Positions 12,098 to 24,945 of a stretch of DNA of 64,000 nucleotides are shown here, in pieces. The position numbers were made by a program, and so were the translations under genes. The stretch comes from Lutraria lutraria (Eukaryota > Mollusca > Bivalvia > Venerida > Mactridae), in the NCBI GenBank assembly GCA_964023205.1, contig OZ026850.1, positions 6,117,270 through 6,181,269 of the forward strand, given 5' to 3'. A model generated the notes under the pieces. The model saw only the letters and a program-made list of their open reading frames with translations, was not told the origin of the DNA and did not search any database. Position 1 is the first letter of the stretch; each line of letters begins with the position of its first letter.

Positions 12098-13023
12098 AGG
12101 GCTTGTTGCTCCAGTGCAGAGCAATATATGGATATAAGAGTGGATGGTTGTTAAAGAGAAATTAATTCTGCGTCGAATAAGACCAGGCTTTGAAGAATCG
12201 GTTCAGAATTATACAATAGGACCTTGATGTACATGACCGGTGTGATTTCTGAGCCCTGGAGTTCTATACCTTTGCTCTATAATACATATACGGTGAAGAC
12301 GATAACACATTTCGTTTGAATCACCTTAAAAACCTTGATTATACGCATTTGTGGCATACGAAATAATTATGTCAAACTACAAAGATACCAAATGTGAAAG
12401 CATACCGATGGAATTTGACGCTCTATGGGATTTCTCCACACATCTATGATATATAAACTTAAGAAAGTCACGAACATTTCAAGGAAAACGTAGCGAGTAT
12501 TAAGGAGAATATTCATTCAAAATATTTTGTGGATACCACTATTTGACTTTAAGGAAGATCTCTGAACACTTAAGGCAAAACTTCAACCGTGAGATAATTT
12601 TTTTCGTTCATATTTTCCGTGGATGCCACCTATGGAAATATTGGTTAAATAGGTGATCTGGCCGCCGTATATTACTGTTATTATGTTGAAGACAGGTTGT
12701 TTACACCGCTTTTGTACGGCTGAAATATGAAGTCATGTGCACCAGTACTATATCACCTGTCTTCGCATACATGTGTGAATTATTCCTTTGAACGTATCAT
12801 TATTGTAAAGATCGTTACAATATTGGCTTTTAAATGTATTTACAGTCATTGATTAAAGCAAGTTATACGTGAAAGCACTTATTCAACACCAGAAACATTG
12901 TTTAAAGGTTAAACTTTATATGTAAACTATTAAAACTAGTGCATGTACATGTATATACAAGGTGTGAATTTTCTTAAAATAGCATGGATCGTGATTTAGG
13001 AAAATCGTACTTTGATATCACGT
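12098..13023. other. No gene recognised
   Basis: AT-rich noncoding sequence without obvious repeats or splice-consistent exons. Confidence 0.4.
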
Positions 13024-13027
13024 TTAA

Positions 13028-13222
13028 AGGCCCATTAGCTTTTTGAATTCAGTAATAAAGAACAATAGATAAAATGTGCTACATTTCTATATATATTTCG
13101 TGTTTAAAAAGAAAATTTCGGAATGTTTTTATTGCTAGTAAAGGTCAGTTAAACCGATAAGACATCTCTGTGGGCAAAATAAGACCTACTCTAATTTTAA
13201 CATCCAAAAAGCTAGTGGGGCT
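13028..13222. mobile_element. piggyBac-type MITE (TTAA flanked)
   Basis: The ends are inverted repeats: the left begins AGGCCCATTAGCTTTTTG and the right ends CAAAAAGCTAGTGGGGCT. A TTAA lies directly outside each end (13024-13027 and 13223-13226). TTAA target duplication is the hallmark of piggyBac transposons. At 195 bp there is no room for a transposase. The arms have two or three mismatches, so this is not very recent. Confidence 0.65.
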
Positions 13223-13847
13223 TTAAGAAAATTAAAACACTTATGATCGGAGTTATAATGAGTCCATCTAAACATTAAGAATTTATCTTAGTCCCAGTGT
13301 GGTATTTATACTAAGTATCACATTATTTATACAGACAATTTCATGACATAAAAACATGGAAAACATTAATCCGGTAATCATTCATTTTTGGACTGTAACA
13401 TAACATACTAGTATTAATGCTTCGAACGTTTGCTGAAACTTTGATAAATCCACTATTTATAATAATCAAACTAGCTACAGACGCGCTATATCAAAACGTT
13501 GAGCGATTAGAGTCTGATGCATGTTTGTTAACAACTGGATACTCTTCTGATTTTTTTTACTGAAGACGCAAATGTTTTATAAATCAGGATTTATGTATCT
13601 GAACAGGAATTGCTTAATCGTACACCGCTATGTCTCAATAAACAATATTTATCAAGGTAAAATCACGCTTGAGGTTTCCATTTAGTTAATTTTGGGTCAA
13701 ATTATGGTGTTTCATATAAATATGTATTACAATTGTACCATTACAGTTCCGTCACTACTGACTGTGATTTAAAACACTAGGACAAATGTTGGAAATCATG
13801 ACTTGCCGCTCTGTTGGTCATGGATGATAGTTTAGACTGATGTGTAT

Positions 13848-14178
13848 CTGTTGTTTAAAGGCCCATTCGACAGCTATGGTAATTTCTTAGCCGCTCCAGA
13901 GACAGGGGAGAGAACATACATGAGAACAGAGTATTTATATCCGGTCTACTCTTTTTGTATAGTTTTCCTCGTTCTTTATCGTGCCCGATATATTTAGTAC
14001 CGATACACGCCTCGTCGTTTCCTGTGACGTTCTTAACACAGTACTCGGCATGGAAGTTGGAAAGGGGACACTGAAAAAGCGTCCCTGAAATATAGAAAGG
14101 CGGAGTCGAAATTCGAATCCACGACCTTTCGTTAAGTAGTCCAGCGCGTAACCACTAGACCACCGATCACCCAATACG
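13848..14178 (-). mobile_element. tRNA-derived SINE, copy 1
   Basis: Read on the minus strand from 14178, the sequence starts with a tRNA-like head: a box A-like TGGTCTAGTGG and, about 40 bp on, a box B-like GGATTCGAATT (14125-14110 region). Downstream is a non-tRNA body of about 250 bp. The body matches 19939-20230 (minus) and 39610-39880 (plus). Internal RNA polymerase III boxes of this kind are typical of tRNA-derived SINEs. This copy preserves the head best. A 101-codon minus-strand frame through it is not a gene. Confidence 0.8.
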
Positions 14179-15004
14179 TGAGATCTGATAGAATAAATAG
14201 TAAAACAAATAACAACGATAATATAGATGATGATAAACATATATTAACAGATAAACCGATAAGTGTCATTCATAAGTATATCGCATTTTTCTAACCACAC
14301 AAGTGAACTCAACAAACCGTTTAGATCGTCTCAATGTTAACTGATGTTCAACATGTAGTATCATGAACCAAGATATTTAATGTTTGATGTGTGAGAAAAT
14401 GACAGCTTTAGTTTTTTAAACGTCAGTATGGACCGCCGTTACTGTCCTTTGTATTCGAGAACATCCATCACGTACAACGTTACATGATTCGATATAAGTC
14501 CTGCTTTATTTATATCGATGTTTAAGAAGTCACATTATTAAGTTGAAATGTTGATGAAATACCGAAGAAAAAAAGAAAACCGGTTCGAAATTTAGTTTTC
14601 GTTATAAATGAGGTAACCACAACAATGAGTGGTACTTAAATGAGGATATACTGTTTTAACACACTTAGAGGTCGTCTCAACAGTAACAAAACATCATTCT
14701 AAAGACAATATAATTATTTTGAACCCATTCATGTTATTTATTCAGTAAGTCTATTTGATAAGATATCCACGGACTGTTTTTGGCTTAGGCTTGTCTTACT
14801 GTCGATTTTGTACCGTACATACATAACTTAAACACGTTAGCACTTACTGTAAGGAAAAGGGTCAAACACTTTAAAATATAATGAAAATAACTTCAGTTAA
14901 AAATAGTTGTAATCGTGACTACAAGAGACGGTCCTAGCGTTCCATAATTTCACATCTTCCTCGATTGTGTGTTATATCAAAATCTCCGTTGGTCATTTCG
15001 CAAA
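14179..15004. other. Upstream region of the EndoU gene
   Basis: AT-rich sequence with no gene. The 130 bases before the start codon at 15005 presumably contain the 5' UTR and promoter, but I see no convincing TATA box or initiator. Confidence 0.4.
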
Positions 15005-18000
15005 ATGGCACGTGTAGGCGCGGTTCTGTGTTTGATATTAGCGTTTGTTAATTCTTCACGGGCAGGTAAGACATTTTCATTGAACTTCAATGGGTTATTA
15101 CAATGTATTTGCAATTAAATTGTATCGCCTTACACATGTACTTTATGTTATATACGTATGTGGATATTTGTGTAAAGTAGGTCTTTAACAATGGTACCTT
15201 ATTTAAGAAAAAAGAATGTTGAGGACATACAGATTATAAAAACATACTTCATTAAGTAGAACAGTTTGATTATTAAGCAGCAATAACTTTAAACAACTTA
15301 TTTGTATACACCTCGTATTCCAATAATCGTCCATGCCGACTAAGTAATTGTTTCATATAACGCTATCAAAAAGAAATTGCGTTTTATAGAACATAATTAT
15401 TCACCTTTTATTGGAGAAAATCGCGAACTTCGTTTTACGTTGAATGAATTCAAGCTTCGAAAGAAAAACGATTAACATGTACTGGCCTAGTTCAGTGTTT
15501 TATTTGTGCACTTTTAGAATAGTCGATCTAATTTGAGACGTAATCCAACCAAGTTTCGGTAATTATAAAATGAAAGTATACCGCAAGAAATTGTCTACGC
15601 AACGTCAAATATAGAGGGTTTCGAATTTATTTCATGTTTTAACCAAACTCCTCGCACCGGTTACGTCACACTTTGCTACTTTAACCGCTGCCACCACTAT
15701 AACTCACGGGACGATAGGTGTATCATGTGACCAAAACATGGTGGCCACTTTCAAACTGCCAAGGAAAAGGTTAATGCAAATTGCTTTTACTGTGAAGAAA
15801 GGAAACGGCGATTTAATGTCAGCGATTATAAAACTCTATATAAACAAACATCTTGAATTTATGGCCACATACTTACATCCAGAAGTTCTGGCATCATGGT
15901 TATATCTATGAGTTCTGGTTTCATGGTTACATCTTTGAGTTTAGGCCTCATGGTTTTGTTTGGCTTCATGGTTACATCTTTGATGTCTGGACTCGTGTGG
16001 TTGCATCTATGAGTTTTGGCCTCATGGTTACATCTTTGAGTTCTGGACTCATGGTTGCATCTATGAGTTTTGGCCGCATGGTTGCATGTAGGAGTTCTGG
16101 ACTCATGGTTACATTTGGGAGTTCTGGCCTTATAGTTGCATTTAATGACTAGAATTAGATACAGCCTTTTCTAATTACCATTACATCCGAAATTATGAGT
16201 ATATGGGAGGAGGTAAATTTAGACTTTGTCTGTCAAAGAGGGGGAGGGGTAGAATTAGTTATAGTCCCTTTTAATCACCATTACATCCGAAATTACGGTC
16301 CTAACAAATTGTTATTGAGCATTAAATGAACGAATCAAGACGCTCATCACATGTCTGAAGACATCAGTTAGTTGAAATTCGTAATTATCATGATTCAAAG
16401 TAATTCAGATCTTTGATTCTCTTTATAATCCAGACTCATGCGCAGAGAGATGTTTCACCGCACTGGACAATAACTATAACTGTCAGTGTAACACCGCTTG
16501 TGCGAGTTACAACGACTGTTGTTCCGACTATGATGCTGTTTGTCTTGGAGGTAAAATAATTCCTTGTAATTTTGCTCTCATAGTCTTGGAGATAAAATAA
16601 ATAGTAATCAACGACAGACTTCTTGTGATGAAGGTAAAATAAACCATTCCTGTAAATATCTACGTACAGTTTGCAACCAAAGTTTGCACACCACTCTTGT
16701 CATTAATTACATATTCCAAATGTTTGCTAAGTAACATTCGTTATTCGGATATGAGAATAACACGATTGTCTTTAAATTAACACGGCGACGGTCGTTACAG
16801 AACAACCTTAGTTTTGAGACCAAAGTGGTTTCATGATCAAGTTCAAAGAAAGAAAAATTACCGAAATCTGGTCGGAAAGTAAGCGGACATTATAACGTTC
16901 TAGTTTTAATCTTGAAGCTGTCGCTATGTACTAGTAAATTAATGCTTTACTGTATAAATGAATATGGTCTGTTTCATTTTAGCCACCTGTGATTCTAGAT
17001 GTGGGGACTCGGCGTCGCAATCGTACCCGTGTCAATGCAACCCCAGCTGCGTGTCGTACAATGATTGCTGTAGTGATTACAATGCCCTCTGTGTGAACGG
17101 TAAACTTACATATTTCCGTACTATACACAACATTAACATAGACAATATGTATAAGTGCGTGCGTTAAACAGCCTGTATGTGTGTGTGTGTGCGCGCGCAC
17201 GTGTGTGTGAATCCTTATTTCATGAACGATTCCTAACGTTATAAATGCATACATGAACTGCTTTCTCAGAAACTACCACATACAGAACTCCTATCTAATC
17301 CAAAATAACCACCTAAACCAAACATAAACAACACACAGGAACATGCACACACTGGGAACAAAACACAAATGATCCGGGTTAACGTTATCGGGATAAAAGT
17401 CTCACTTTTCGCCGGTAGAAAAATAATTTGTAAAGAAAAGTTTGTAGATTAAAACACGTACGTGTATAGAATAAAGCGATTCCAGTTTCTGATGCTTATT
17501 ATTATTTTCAAAATTATTATAACACATTGTAGGAGATGGTGGAGGTACGTCTGGCACTTTAAGTGACGTCATAGGAGACATCTGGGATAGCGACCTGAAC
17601 CGATTTCAAACCGCAGATCTCACAATCAACACGGGAGGGTCTAAGTGAGTTCATTTCCATACAAATATATCAAACAGACCATACATATATCATCTCTATT
17701 CTTTAATCAAACAAATTGTACAAGTGTCGAAGGGTGTTCCAGAAATTCGTTACACATAATTGTAATACAAGTATACCGAAAATGAAATACATTATGCTTC
17801 GCTTGACATTAAAGGGTTTTCTATAGAGACGTATAGCTATTGAATTATAGGATTTAAAATTATTCGAAATCTGTACTGCATTGTATTAGGACTGAAGAAG
17901 GCCCACTTCTGTGACACTATTACAAGTTCCGACAAGAGTCTTGAATTAAAAAGAAAAAAACTTTTAAGCTTCTCGTCAACAGTTAAACTGAATTCAATGT

Positions 18001-20930
18001 TGTGTTCTACATTTGAAATCTAAAATGTATATTCCACAAACACACAATGGCCTTTTTTTTGTTTACAATAGATAATAAAATGCATAAAAGCGTATGCATA
18101 ATGCAAACAATCAAATGTCGCCCTCTCTCAATTTCACGAGCTGTTCTGACTTCACTACAGTTGAATCTCGTTATCTCAAATTTCTAGGGACCGTGGAAAT
18201 TAGTTTGAGATAACCGAAATTTGAGATAAACAAATACTGTATAATTATATATGTTTTAAAGTATTTGTGTACACGCACGTACAGTAGCCTTTATTCAAAA
18301 CTACAATGCATGTGTGATTACGTTTCGCTTGTATAATAATTTCGATCCCTGATGATTATCAGAGGTGGATGGTGTCGGACATTAAGACTATGTGTGGATG
18401 CACCAAATGAAATAAAAAAATGAAATGATTGGAAGAATACAAACACAACCCTCAGCACGTGGCATGATTGAGTAATGTAGTGTGTTCATTTGATATTTAG
18501 TTCCGAGATTTTGTCAAATTTGCCTGATGAATTAACCTTGGACTTTTAGACTGTTCACCTACGTAAATGAGTCAAAGTTCTCACTACCAACATTTGCTGG
18601 ATTCATCAGTTTGCTGGATAATTACGAACGAAAGGTCGGCATCGCTGAAATTCAGCTGACATACGACATAGCAGAAACTGAGAGCTATCTGAACACTCTA
18701 TTGGGCACGGAAGCTATGATACTAGCTCACACATTTCTTGCTAGTCAAGGTAATCTCCAATCTCAATATAATTCATTGTATTAGAGTTATTTCCACCACT
18801 CTTTTTTTGGTTGTGTTTGAAGAAAAGGGAAGGGGTGGTGAACATATTATTCTTAATTATTCTAAAATCTTTAATAATTGCTCTGTAAAATAGTTCAGTC
18901 CGAGATCTACTCTAAAGCAATGCAATGTATCGATAGTAAAGTGTTTTTCATGATGAACTAGTACTATCAACAAGTCATCTAGATGTCAGCTGATGTTTGG
19001 GTATTTAGTGGTCTGCAATGAAACGATTGCATCAATCAAATATAATATCATGTAGGGGTCATTTCTTAATTGTTAGGTAAAGTTGGAAGCAGTGCAGCAG
19101 AATTCAGTGCTGTAATCAAGGAACTCTGGTTTAACCTCTATCCTCGTTCGTCAAGTCAAACCCATGGTGACAGCTCAGGATTTGAACATGTTATGGTTGG
19201 TGAGCACGGGGTGAGTTTAATCGACGCTTTAACATTGAATTTCCACATATCGACCATTTAGTTTTCTATGTGCTATCTCGTTCATAATTGTATTACCTTA
19301 ACAATTCCTTTTCCTTTCGAGAAATTGAAAGGTTAATTCAAGTACAGAAGAAACATGGATTGATTAAAGTTATTGCTACACATTGTGAGAGTATCAGTTG
19401 GGGACTGTAGATGTGGGAGGGTGGGACGTTTTGTATGTAGTGTTTTTTTCCTTAGCTATACCATATTAATGTGACAAAAACATTTGTTTACAAAGCAACT
19501 TATTACCATTATTACGGTCTTCCTTTAGATTAACACATAACCTATCAAAACCGCAAAATCACCACCATAACCATCATAACATACAGAAACCTTCGCCTCT
19601 GAAAAATTAAGCAACAGCCGGTACTGATATATAATGAATCACCACCAAAGCCTCCATCATCAGCAAAACTAACAGCAACCATGTATTGAAAAGAACAACG
19701 TCAGCAGCAGAAACAGCAAACTTCAACACAATATGCAACAATACGAATTACATATTAACTAATTTTTTACCAATTATACAAAAACCCAGCTCTAAGTGAC
19801 TCAACTTCAAATTTGTAATAATTTCCAGAGCAGTTCAGTGTCTGGTTTTCACAGTTGGATACAGTATTATCTTGAAGAGAAGAAAGGAACTCTCAAATAC
19901 TCATCCATGGTTTCTACAGCAGAGGTAATTTGATTTACTTGTATATCTGTTGTTTAACGGTCCGTTCTACAGTTATGGTCATTTCAGAGCCGCTCCAGGG
20001 AAAAGAGAAATAAGATACAGGAGAACCGGGTATTTAATTCCCTACTCTTTTGGAATTTAGTTTTTCCTGGTTCTTCATCGTACTCAGTGTAAAGCACCTA
20101 TGCACGCCTCGCCCCTTTTACTGTGATTTTCTAGACACAGTACTTAGTTAGGATTGGACGTTGAAAATCGTTCCTGAGTAAATCGAAAGGCGGAGTCGAG
20201 AATCGAACCAACAATTTGTTTTATAACCAGTTTGTGTCACTCAAACGTAGTTCACAGTTTTATAATTTTGTTTCTTATGTTCTCAATAAAGATATTTAGA
20301 TATTGTTTAAAGCAGGATTACTAAACAATTCAGAAATTGCTGACAAATCTGTTATAATATTGCCCTGAATTCTGGTTATTATGTCACATTAGTGGATAGC
20401 CGTACTTCTGCACAAATAATTTAACTTATTGCATCGTACAGTAATCTGTAAAACCTCGCATAGCGATCACCGTAATGCTACGATGAGCTCTTAAACCGCT
20501 TTTAAGTATTTACGAATAAACATTGTAAATATACAGTTTTTCTTACTCTACTGGACTATAAAAGTCTACAAAAGTTATATGACAATAAAATCATTACATA
20601 TCATATTTGAACTAAATAGACAACATCGATATTATAAAAGGGAAATATTTAGTCCCTAATTTGATAACAGAATTGATGTACATTTTTTATCATTTTCAGC
20701 CGGATATGAAAGGAGTTGCATTTTCTTGGTACGGACTCAATAAATCAAAAGGCTCGTTCTTTTTAGGTACCAGCCCTGAAATCGATTTGGCGATATATTC
20801 CACGTGTGCACTTATGCACCCAAACGCCCGCTGTAACTTTAACCTAAAAGGTAACAGCGTGTCCATACAAACATGGGACATCGGTCACAAATCTGGATTA
20901 CAGATTGGCTCAGCTTATCCAGCGATATAA
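15005..20930 (+). CDS. Secreted EndoU endoribonuclease with two somatomedin-B domains, 8 exons, 355 aa
   Basis: Exons: 15005-15065, 16434-16550, 16983-17099, 17533-17644, 18550-18749, 19077-19210, 19829-19924, 20700-20930. All junctions are GT/AG and the frame is continuous for 1068 bases. Residues 1-20 are a signal peptide. Residues 21-59 and 60-98 are two somatomedin-B domains, each with eight cysteines including a CC pair in SYNDCCSDY, and each encoded by one 117-bp phase-1 exon. Residues from about 105 to 355 form the EndoU (XendoU/PP11) domain. Catalytic candidates are His240 (GFEHVMVGE) and His255 (GFHSWIQYY), plus a lysine in the segment around 294-296 before FFLGTSPE. This family cleaves RNA at uridylates in a metal-dependent way. 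Animal members are often secreted and carry one or more somatomedin-B domains. All expected catalytic features are present, so it looks functional. Possible ATTAAA poly(A) signals lie at 20973 and 20986. Confidence 0.93.
15890..16145 (+). repeat. Minisatellite, 30-bp unit, in EndoU intron 1
   Basis: Eight or so units of the form catggttacatctttgagttctggactcat. They alternate between ggttacatctttg and ggttgcatctatg variants, giving hints of a 60-bp higher-order unit. The resulting 99-codon frame at 15853-16152 is a repeat by-product. Just after it, a 45-bp segment (about 16150-16199) recurs at about 16252-16296. Confidence 0.85.
17174..17209. repeat. Alternating purine-pyrimidine tract in EndoU intron 3
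   Basis: Thirty-six bases alternate strictly between purine and pyrimidine (TG/CG/CA steps, including CGCGCGCA). Such tracts can adopt Z-DNA and are length-variable. It lies 75 bases after the exon 3 donor. Confidence 0.7.
19939..20230 (-). mobile_element. tRNA-derived SINE, copy 2, in EndoU intron 7
   Basis: Matches the body of the SINE at 13848-14178 in the same orientation. Shared blocks include tgttgtttaa, gccgctccag, ttcttcatcgt, cacgcctcg, cacagtact and aaaggcggagtcga. The tRNA-like head (near 20200-20230 on the minus strand) is degenerate and truncated. It lies wholly within the intron, antisense to the gene. Confidence 0.75.
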
Positions 20931-23900
20931 CCACGTCAGCAAATTCATGACACCGGATTATCTGTCAGTCATATTAAAACATGGCATTAAAAACTGTTTT
21001 CGTATTTTATTCCTTTTATGTTGTATGGCTTGAAGTGGACTTCAATTAAAAGATACAAATGCAAATTGCACCTGACACCGTGCTAAGGAGTTTCAATACC
21101 TTCATGAGTAGTCAGCGCGTGCTTCAAGCGTTAGTGGGGTTCCACAGACAAATACTGAAATATTGGAAGGAAATGAAGGACAAATTCACGTTTATCACTT
21201 ACTTGTACATAAAAACACTACATTTAGATTGATGATTCAAGTATTTATGATTTCGACAGAAATATTGCATGATCACACGTTTTCTTTTTTCACCTGTTCA
21301 CCTAGTTAACGTCTCCGACCATCTTTCTCTCTCCATAGTTTCAACCAAGAATTCTAAGCGAACTATTTTCTTATAGTAACTGCACCTCGGATATTAGTTG
21401 GTTACATTTTCCTTCGCTTGCCGTTAGCTTTACTACAACCAGTTGCTCCATAATAACCAATGTTACCATTTGATACAAAACGGTGGATTTCCACATTTTT
21501 GATAATACTGGTGTCTTCGTCAAGATATTGAATTATATCATCTTGGTCTTCAGAACCTCATCCGTTTTATACGATTACGTTTGTCATGTTTTGTGAATAA
21601 TTTGTCACAACGGCAACAAGCCGTGACACTAAAACTGATTAACGAAACGTGTTACCATAAATTTACCTTTTACTGTTTTATAAACTCATTTAGATGATGT
21701 GAACTTTGTCAGTGTTGTCAAATCGGTCTCAAAACATTATCGATCATCGAATCACAAAGGAAAAATTGTCGAATGTATGCAATGAATTTTTTTATCTAAA
21801 AACAACTAAACAAAAATGCAAAGTTAAACCGTAACCGTGTCATTTATAAGATTTTTTTTTTATTTACGCTTATACATATTATACAAAATTCAAAATTCGA
21901 GTGAATTAAATACAAAAGTTTACATTTTATTTTAATAATAGAATGCAATCTATATCAACTCAAGCGGCAATTTTATTATTTAAAAAAATAACAAAATGTA
22001 TATATTATTATACAAGTGGAATGTTTGTCCAGCTAACATTTACACTGAAGCTATTGTCAGTAAAACCTCGCACAAGTCCGGATAGGAGAGGCTCCGCTGC
22101 ATAAGATTTCATTAACTACCAACTTCAGAATCCTTAAGAACAGAAAATAATAGTCAGAACATGCCAGGAACTTGGAAAATGTTCGTTGTTCTTCTGTTCG
22201 AAAGGGTTTTTTATTGTCATACAAAATTATTAAATTTGTTTTACGCAATATTTAGAATTAAAAACTGAACCGACAGTTTTCGCTGATCTATGTGATTTCC
22301 GGATTAGATACGAACGGCTTAGAGGAATACGGATGAGCAGATAAGAGGGGTATGAATGGTAAAGGTACAAATTAAAGGAAACGGATGGGGGAATTTACCA
22401 GAGAGAACTACATTAAATGACCACAGTTCGTATTAGAGATGTAAAAGTTAAAACAGGTCTGGATTGGAGATATACGAAGAAGAGGGGTGTGAACGAACGT
22501 GTTAAGAGTCCGAGGGGCCTGCTTGGAGAGGTAGACATTAGAGGGTATTGATTTGATGTACGGAATAGACAGGTACAAATTAGAGGGTTACAGATGATGA
22601 CTACAGCTTTACTAGTTACGGTTTAGTAAGGTCCGTACCTTGTTTAAAAGGTTCAACAGTTCTTAATGTTCAGATCAGCCATAAATTCACGAAAGTGCAA
22701 AGTAGACACACATAAAGCCCTGGAAAGTAACTTTAAAAATATGTCTAAGATTCTCAATAGCAATAATAAAGGGAAGTAATTCGGATTTTTGAGAATCAAT
22801 AATTAGATTCAAGAACAGTGTAATTTTCTAAGTTGTTTGTACAATGAAATATTTATAGCTACAAAAAAGATATTGTATGTCTTACATTCAATAGACAGTT
22901 AAACATGTGAATAAGGGCTACAGAAGGGAGAGAAGACTGACTTATATCCACAGTTGAACATAATTCGAAAGTTTATCTTTTTTTAAATATAACCTTTAAT
23001 AAGCCCATACTAAAGTCTGAAGTTATTTACAAGGACTAAATATAGTTTCATATCAAGCAACAAAAAATCTACTCGAACTCGCAATAACAAAATTGTTTTA
23101 TTGCGATAAACATGTTGTCAAAAATCTTAAGGCTATTTGTTGTAATGTATTCCTATTATTATATACATAATAGTTATCGTCTTTTAGAAATATGTAAATT
23201 ACGTGCGGTTTGGGTTTATAGAAGACCACTAAATACACCATATATAATTACTATTTTCAAATCACTGGCAATGGACATTTTACCGTGGGTTTATTTAAAT
23301 AAAATATATAATTATGGTGTGGTTTTTTAATCTCTCAGTTGATGAAACTTGATATGACCAAACAGCCGGTCTCGCTACATTAATTGAAAAACTAAAAGCA
23401 AAGTGATAAAGTCCGACCGTTGTTCATAGATGACCGTTAATTCGAGGTTTACTGTATTTAGATGAATAATCTACAGCCCGGGCTAATGAGCATTTTAAAG
23501 CGAAGCAAAGTATAAGTTGACTAACTCTATATGTACGTATGTCTTGTTAAAACATATTGAATACTAAAACAAATCTATAAACTGTTACTTGTGGGCATAA
23601 ACTTGCCAAGTGCTAAATTTTCTCAGTGTCTGCCATTATGTCTGGTAGCTATCATGTTTGTACCACAATCTAGGTCTTGACCCAGATGGTCGCTTGTAAA
23701 TGTTTAAGACATAACTGATGTTTAATTCACCCGAAGTCTGGTTTATTAGCGGACGATTAATGTACAAGTATGTTAAAATTATTTCCAGGCTATTCAATCA
23801 CAACAACATACACACACTTCTTGGATCACACTACTAGTGTTTAATCAGTGAAACCCGCGCACGAGTCGTTTAAATATACTGGTTCGAAATTATTGACCAA

Positions 23901-24149
23901 GTCCGAGAAAAGTGTGGGGTCGTTCAGGTTAGTTGAAACAAGGAACTGTTCATTTTAAACCTTCTTTATAATATTCTTCATCACCAAAGATGCTGTTAAG
24001 TTATTAGGACCCTAAAATCCAATTAAAACTTTTCTGATGTATTTTCTCAATGCTGCACAAAAATATTAGTATTACAAAAATAGTATTGCCCGTTTGTCAT
24101 TATTATCCCCCACCAAAGGCGAAGGGATATTGTTATGGCGTTGTCCGTC
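20931..24149. other. No gene recognised; EndoU 3' flank and noncoding sequence
   Basis: After the EndoU stop there is AT-rich noncoding sequence. At about 22300-22610 a G/A-rich, degenerate tandem pattern recurs (ggtacaaattagaggg-like words). Near 23430-23460 a short string (cgttaattcgaggtttactgta) resembles the terminal repeat of pogo/Tigger-type elements, and similar words occur at about 18165 and 20450. No complete element is visible. Confidence 0.4.
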
Positions 24150-24945
24150 CGGCTGTTAGCCCGTCCGTCCGGATGTCCGTCCGTCACACTTTTTGAAATT
24201 CGCAATAACTTTACAACTTCTGATAGTTTCTGTTTGAAACTTGAAATATAGGTAGTGGTGATGAGTGAAAGTGTACTTATCAAGAACCATAACTCTATCA
24301 TGCATTTTGACTAAATTACTTCCCTTTCCAATTTAGAAAAAAATGTCACATTCTCTGTAACTTGCAATTACTTGAAAAGTATTGAAACCCTGTGAAACTT
24401 GATATATTGGTAGAGCGTGATGAGTTGAAGAGTACTGATCAAGAACCATAACTATATAATGCATTTCTACTAAATATTCACCCTTTTCAACTTAGAAGAA
24501 AAAATGTCACTTTCTCTGTAACTTACAATTACTTGAAAAGTGTTAAAGGTAACCCTATGAAACTTGATATATTGGTAGAGTGTGGTTAGAGGAAGTGTGC
24601 AGTGAGCAAGAATCATAACTTTAAATTTCATTTTTATTGAATTATGACCCTTTTTGGACAAAGAAAAATGGTCACTTTTACTGTTACTTATAATTACTTT
24701 ACAAGTATTAAAGTGAAACGCATGAAACGTGATATATTGGTAGAGCATGATGAGTGGAAGAGCCATTTCAAGAACCATAACTCTATCATGCATTTTGACA
24801 GAATTATCCCAATTTTGAATTAGAAAAATGGTCACTTTAAAATGTATTGTTTTTACGTTTAAAGTACCTAAGGGAACCGCATGAAACATGGAATTTCGGT
24901 AGAGTGTGATGAGTGAAAATGTGCTTATCATGAACTATAATCATG
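24150..24945 (+). repeat. Tandem repeat, about 160-bp unit
   Basis: The word tgaaacttgatatattggtagag recurs, with changes, at about 24236, 24393, 24559, 24724 and 24883, giving steps of 157-166 bp. Each unit also contains aagaaccataact and gtcactttctctgtaact. The array starts after a G/C-rich block of short CCGTCCG repeats at about 24140-24185. The LINE remnant follows immediately. Confidence 0.8.

Noticed and set aside
13935..14240. 101-codon minus-strand frame
   Set aside because: It overlaps the SINE and reads through its tRNA-like head.
15853..16152. 99-codon open frame inside EndoU intron 1
   Set aside because: Produced by the 30-bp minisatellite. It is spliced out of the gene and shows no protein features.
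18150..18250. pogo/Tigger element in EndoU intron 4
   Set aside because: Only a short stretch (ttgaatctcgttatctcaaa and an imperfect partner) resembles such ends. No second terminus or TA-bounded unit could be defined.
24470..24931. 153-codon minus-strand frame
   Set aside because: It runs through the 160-bp tandem array, where stop codons are absent by repetition.
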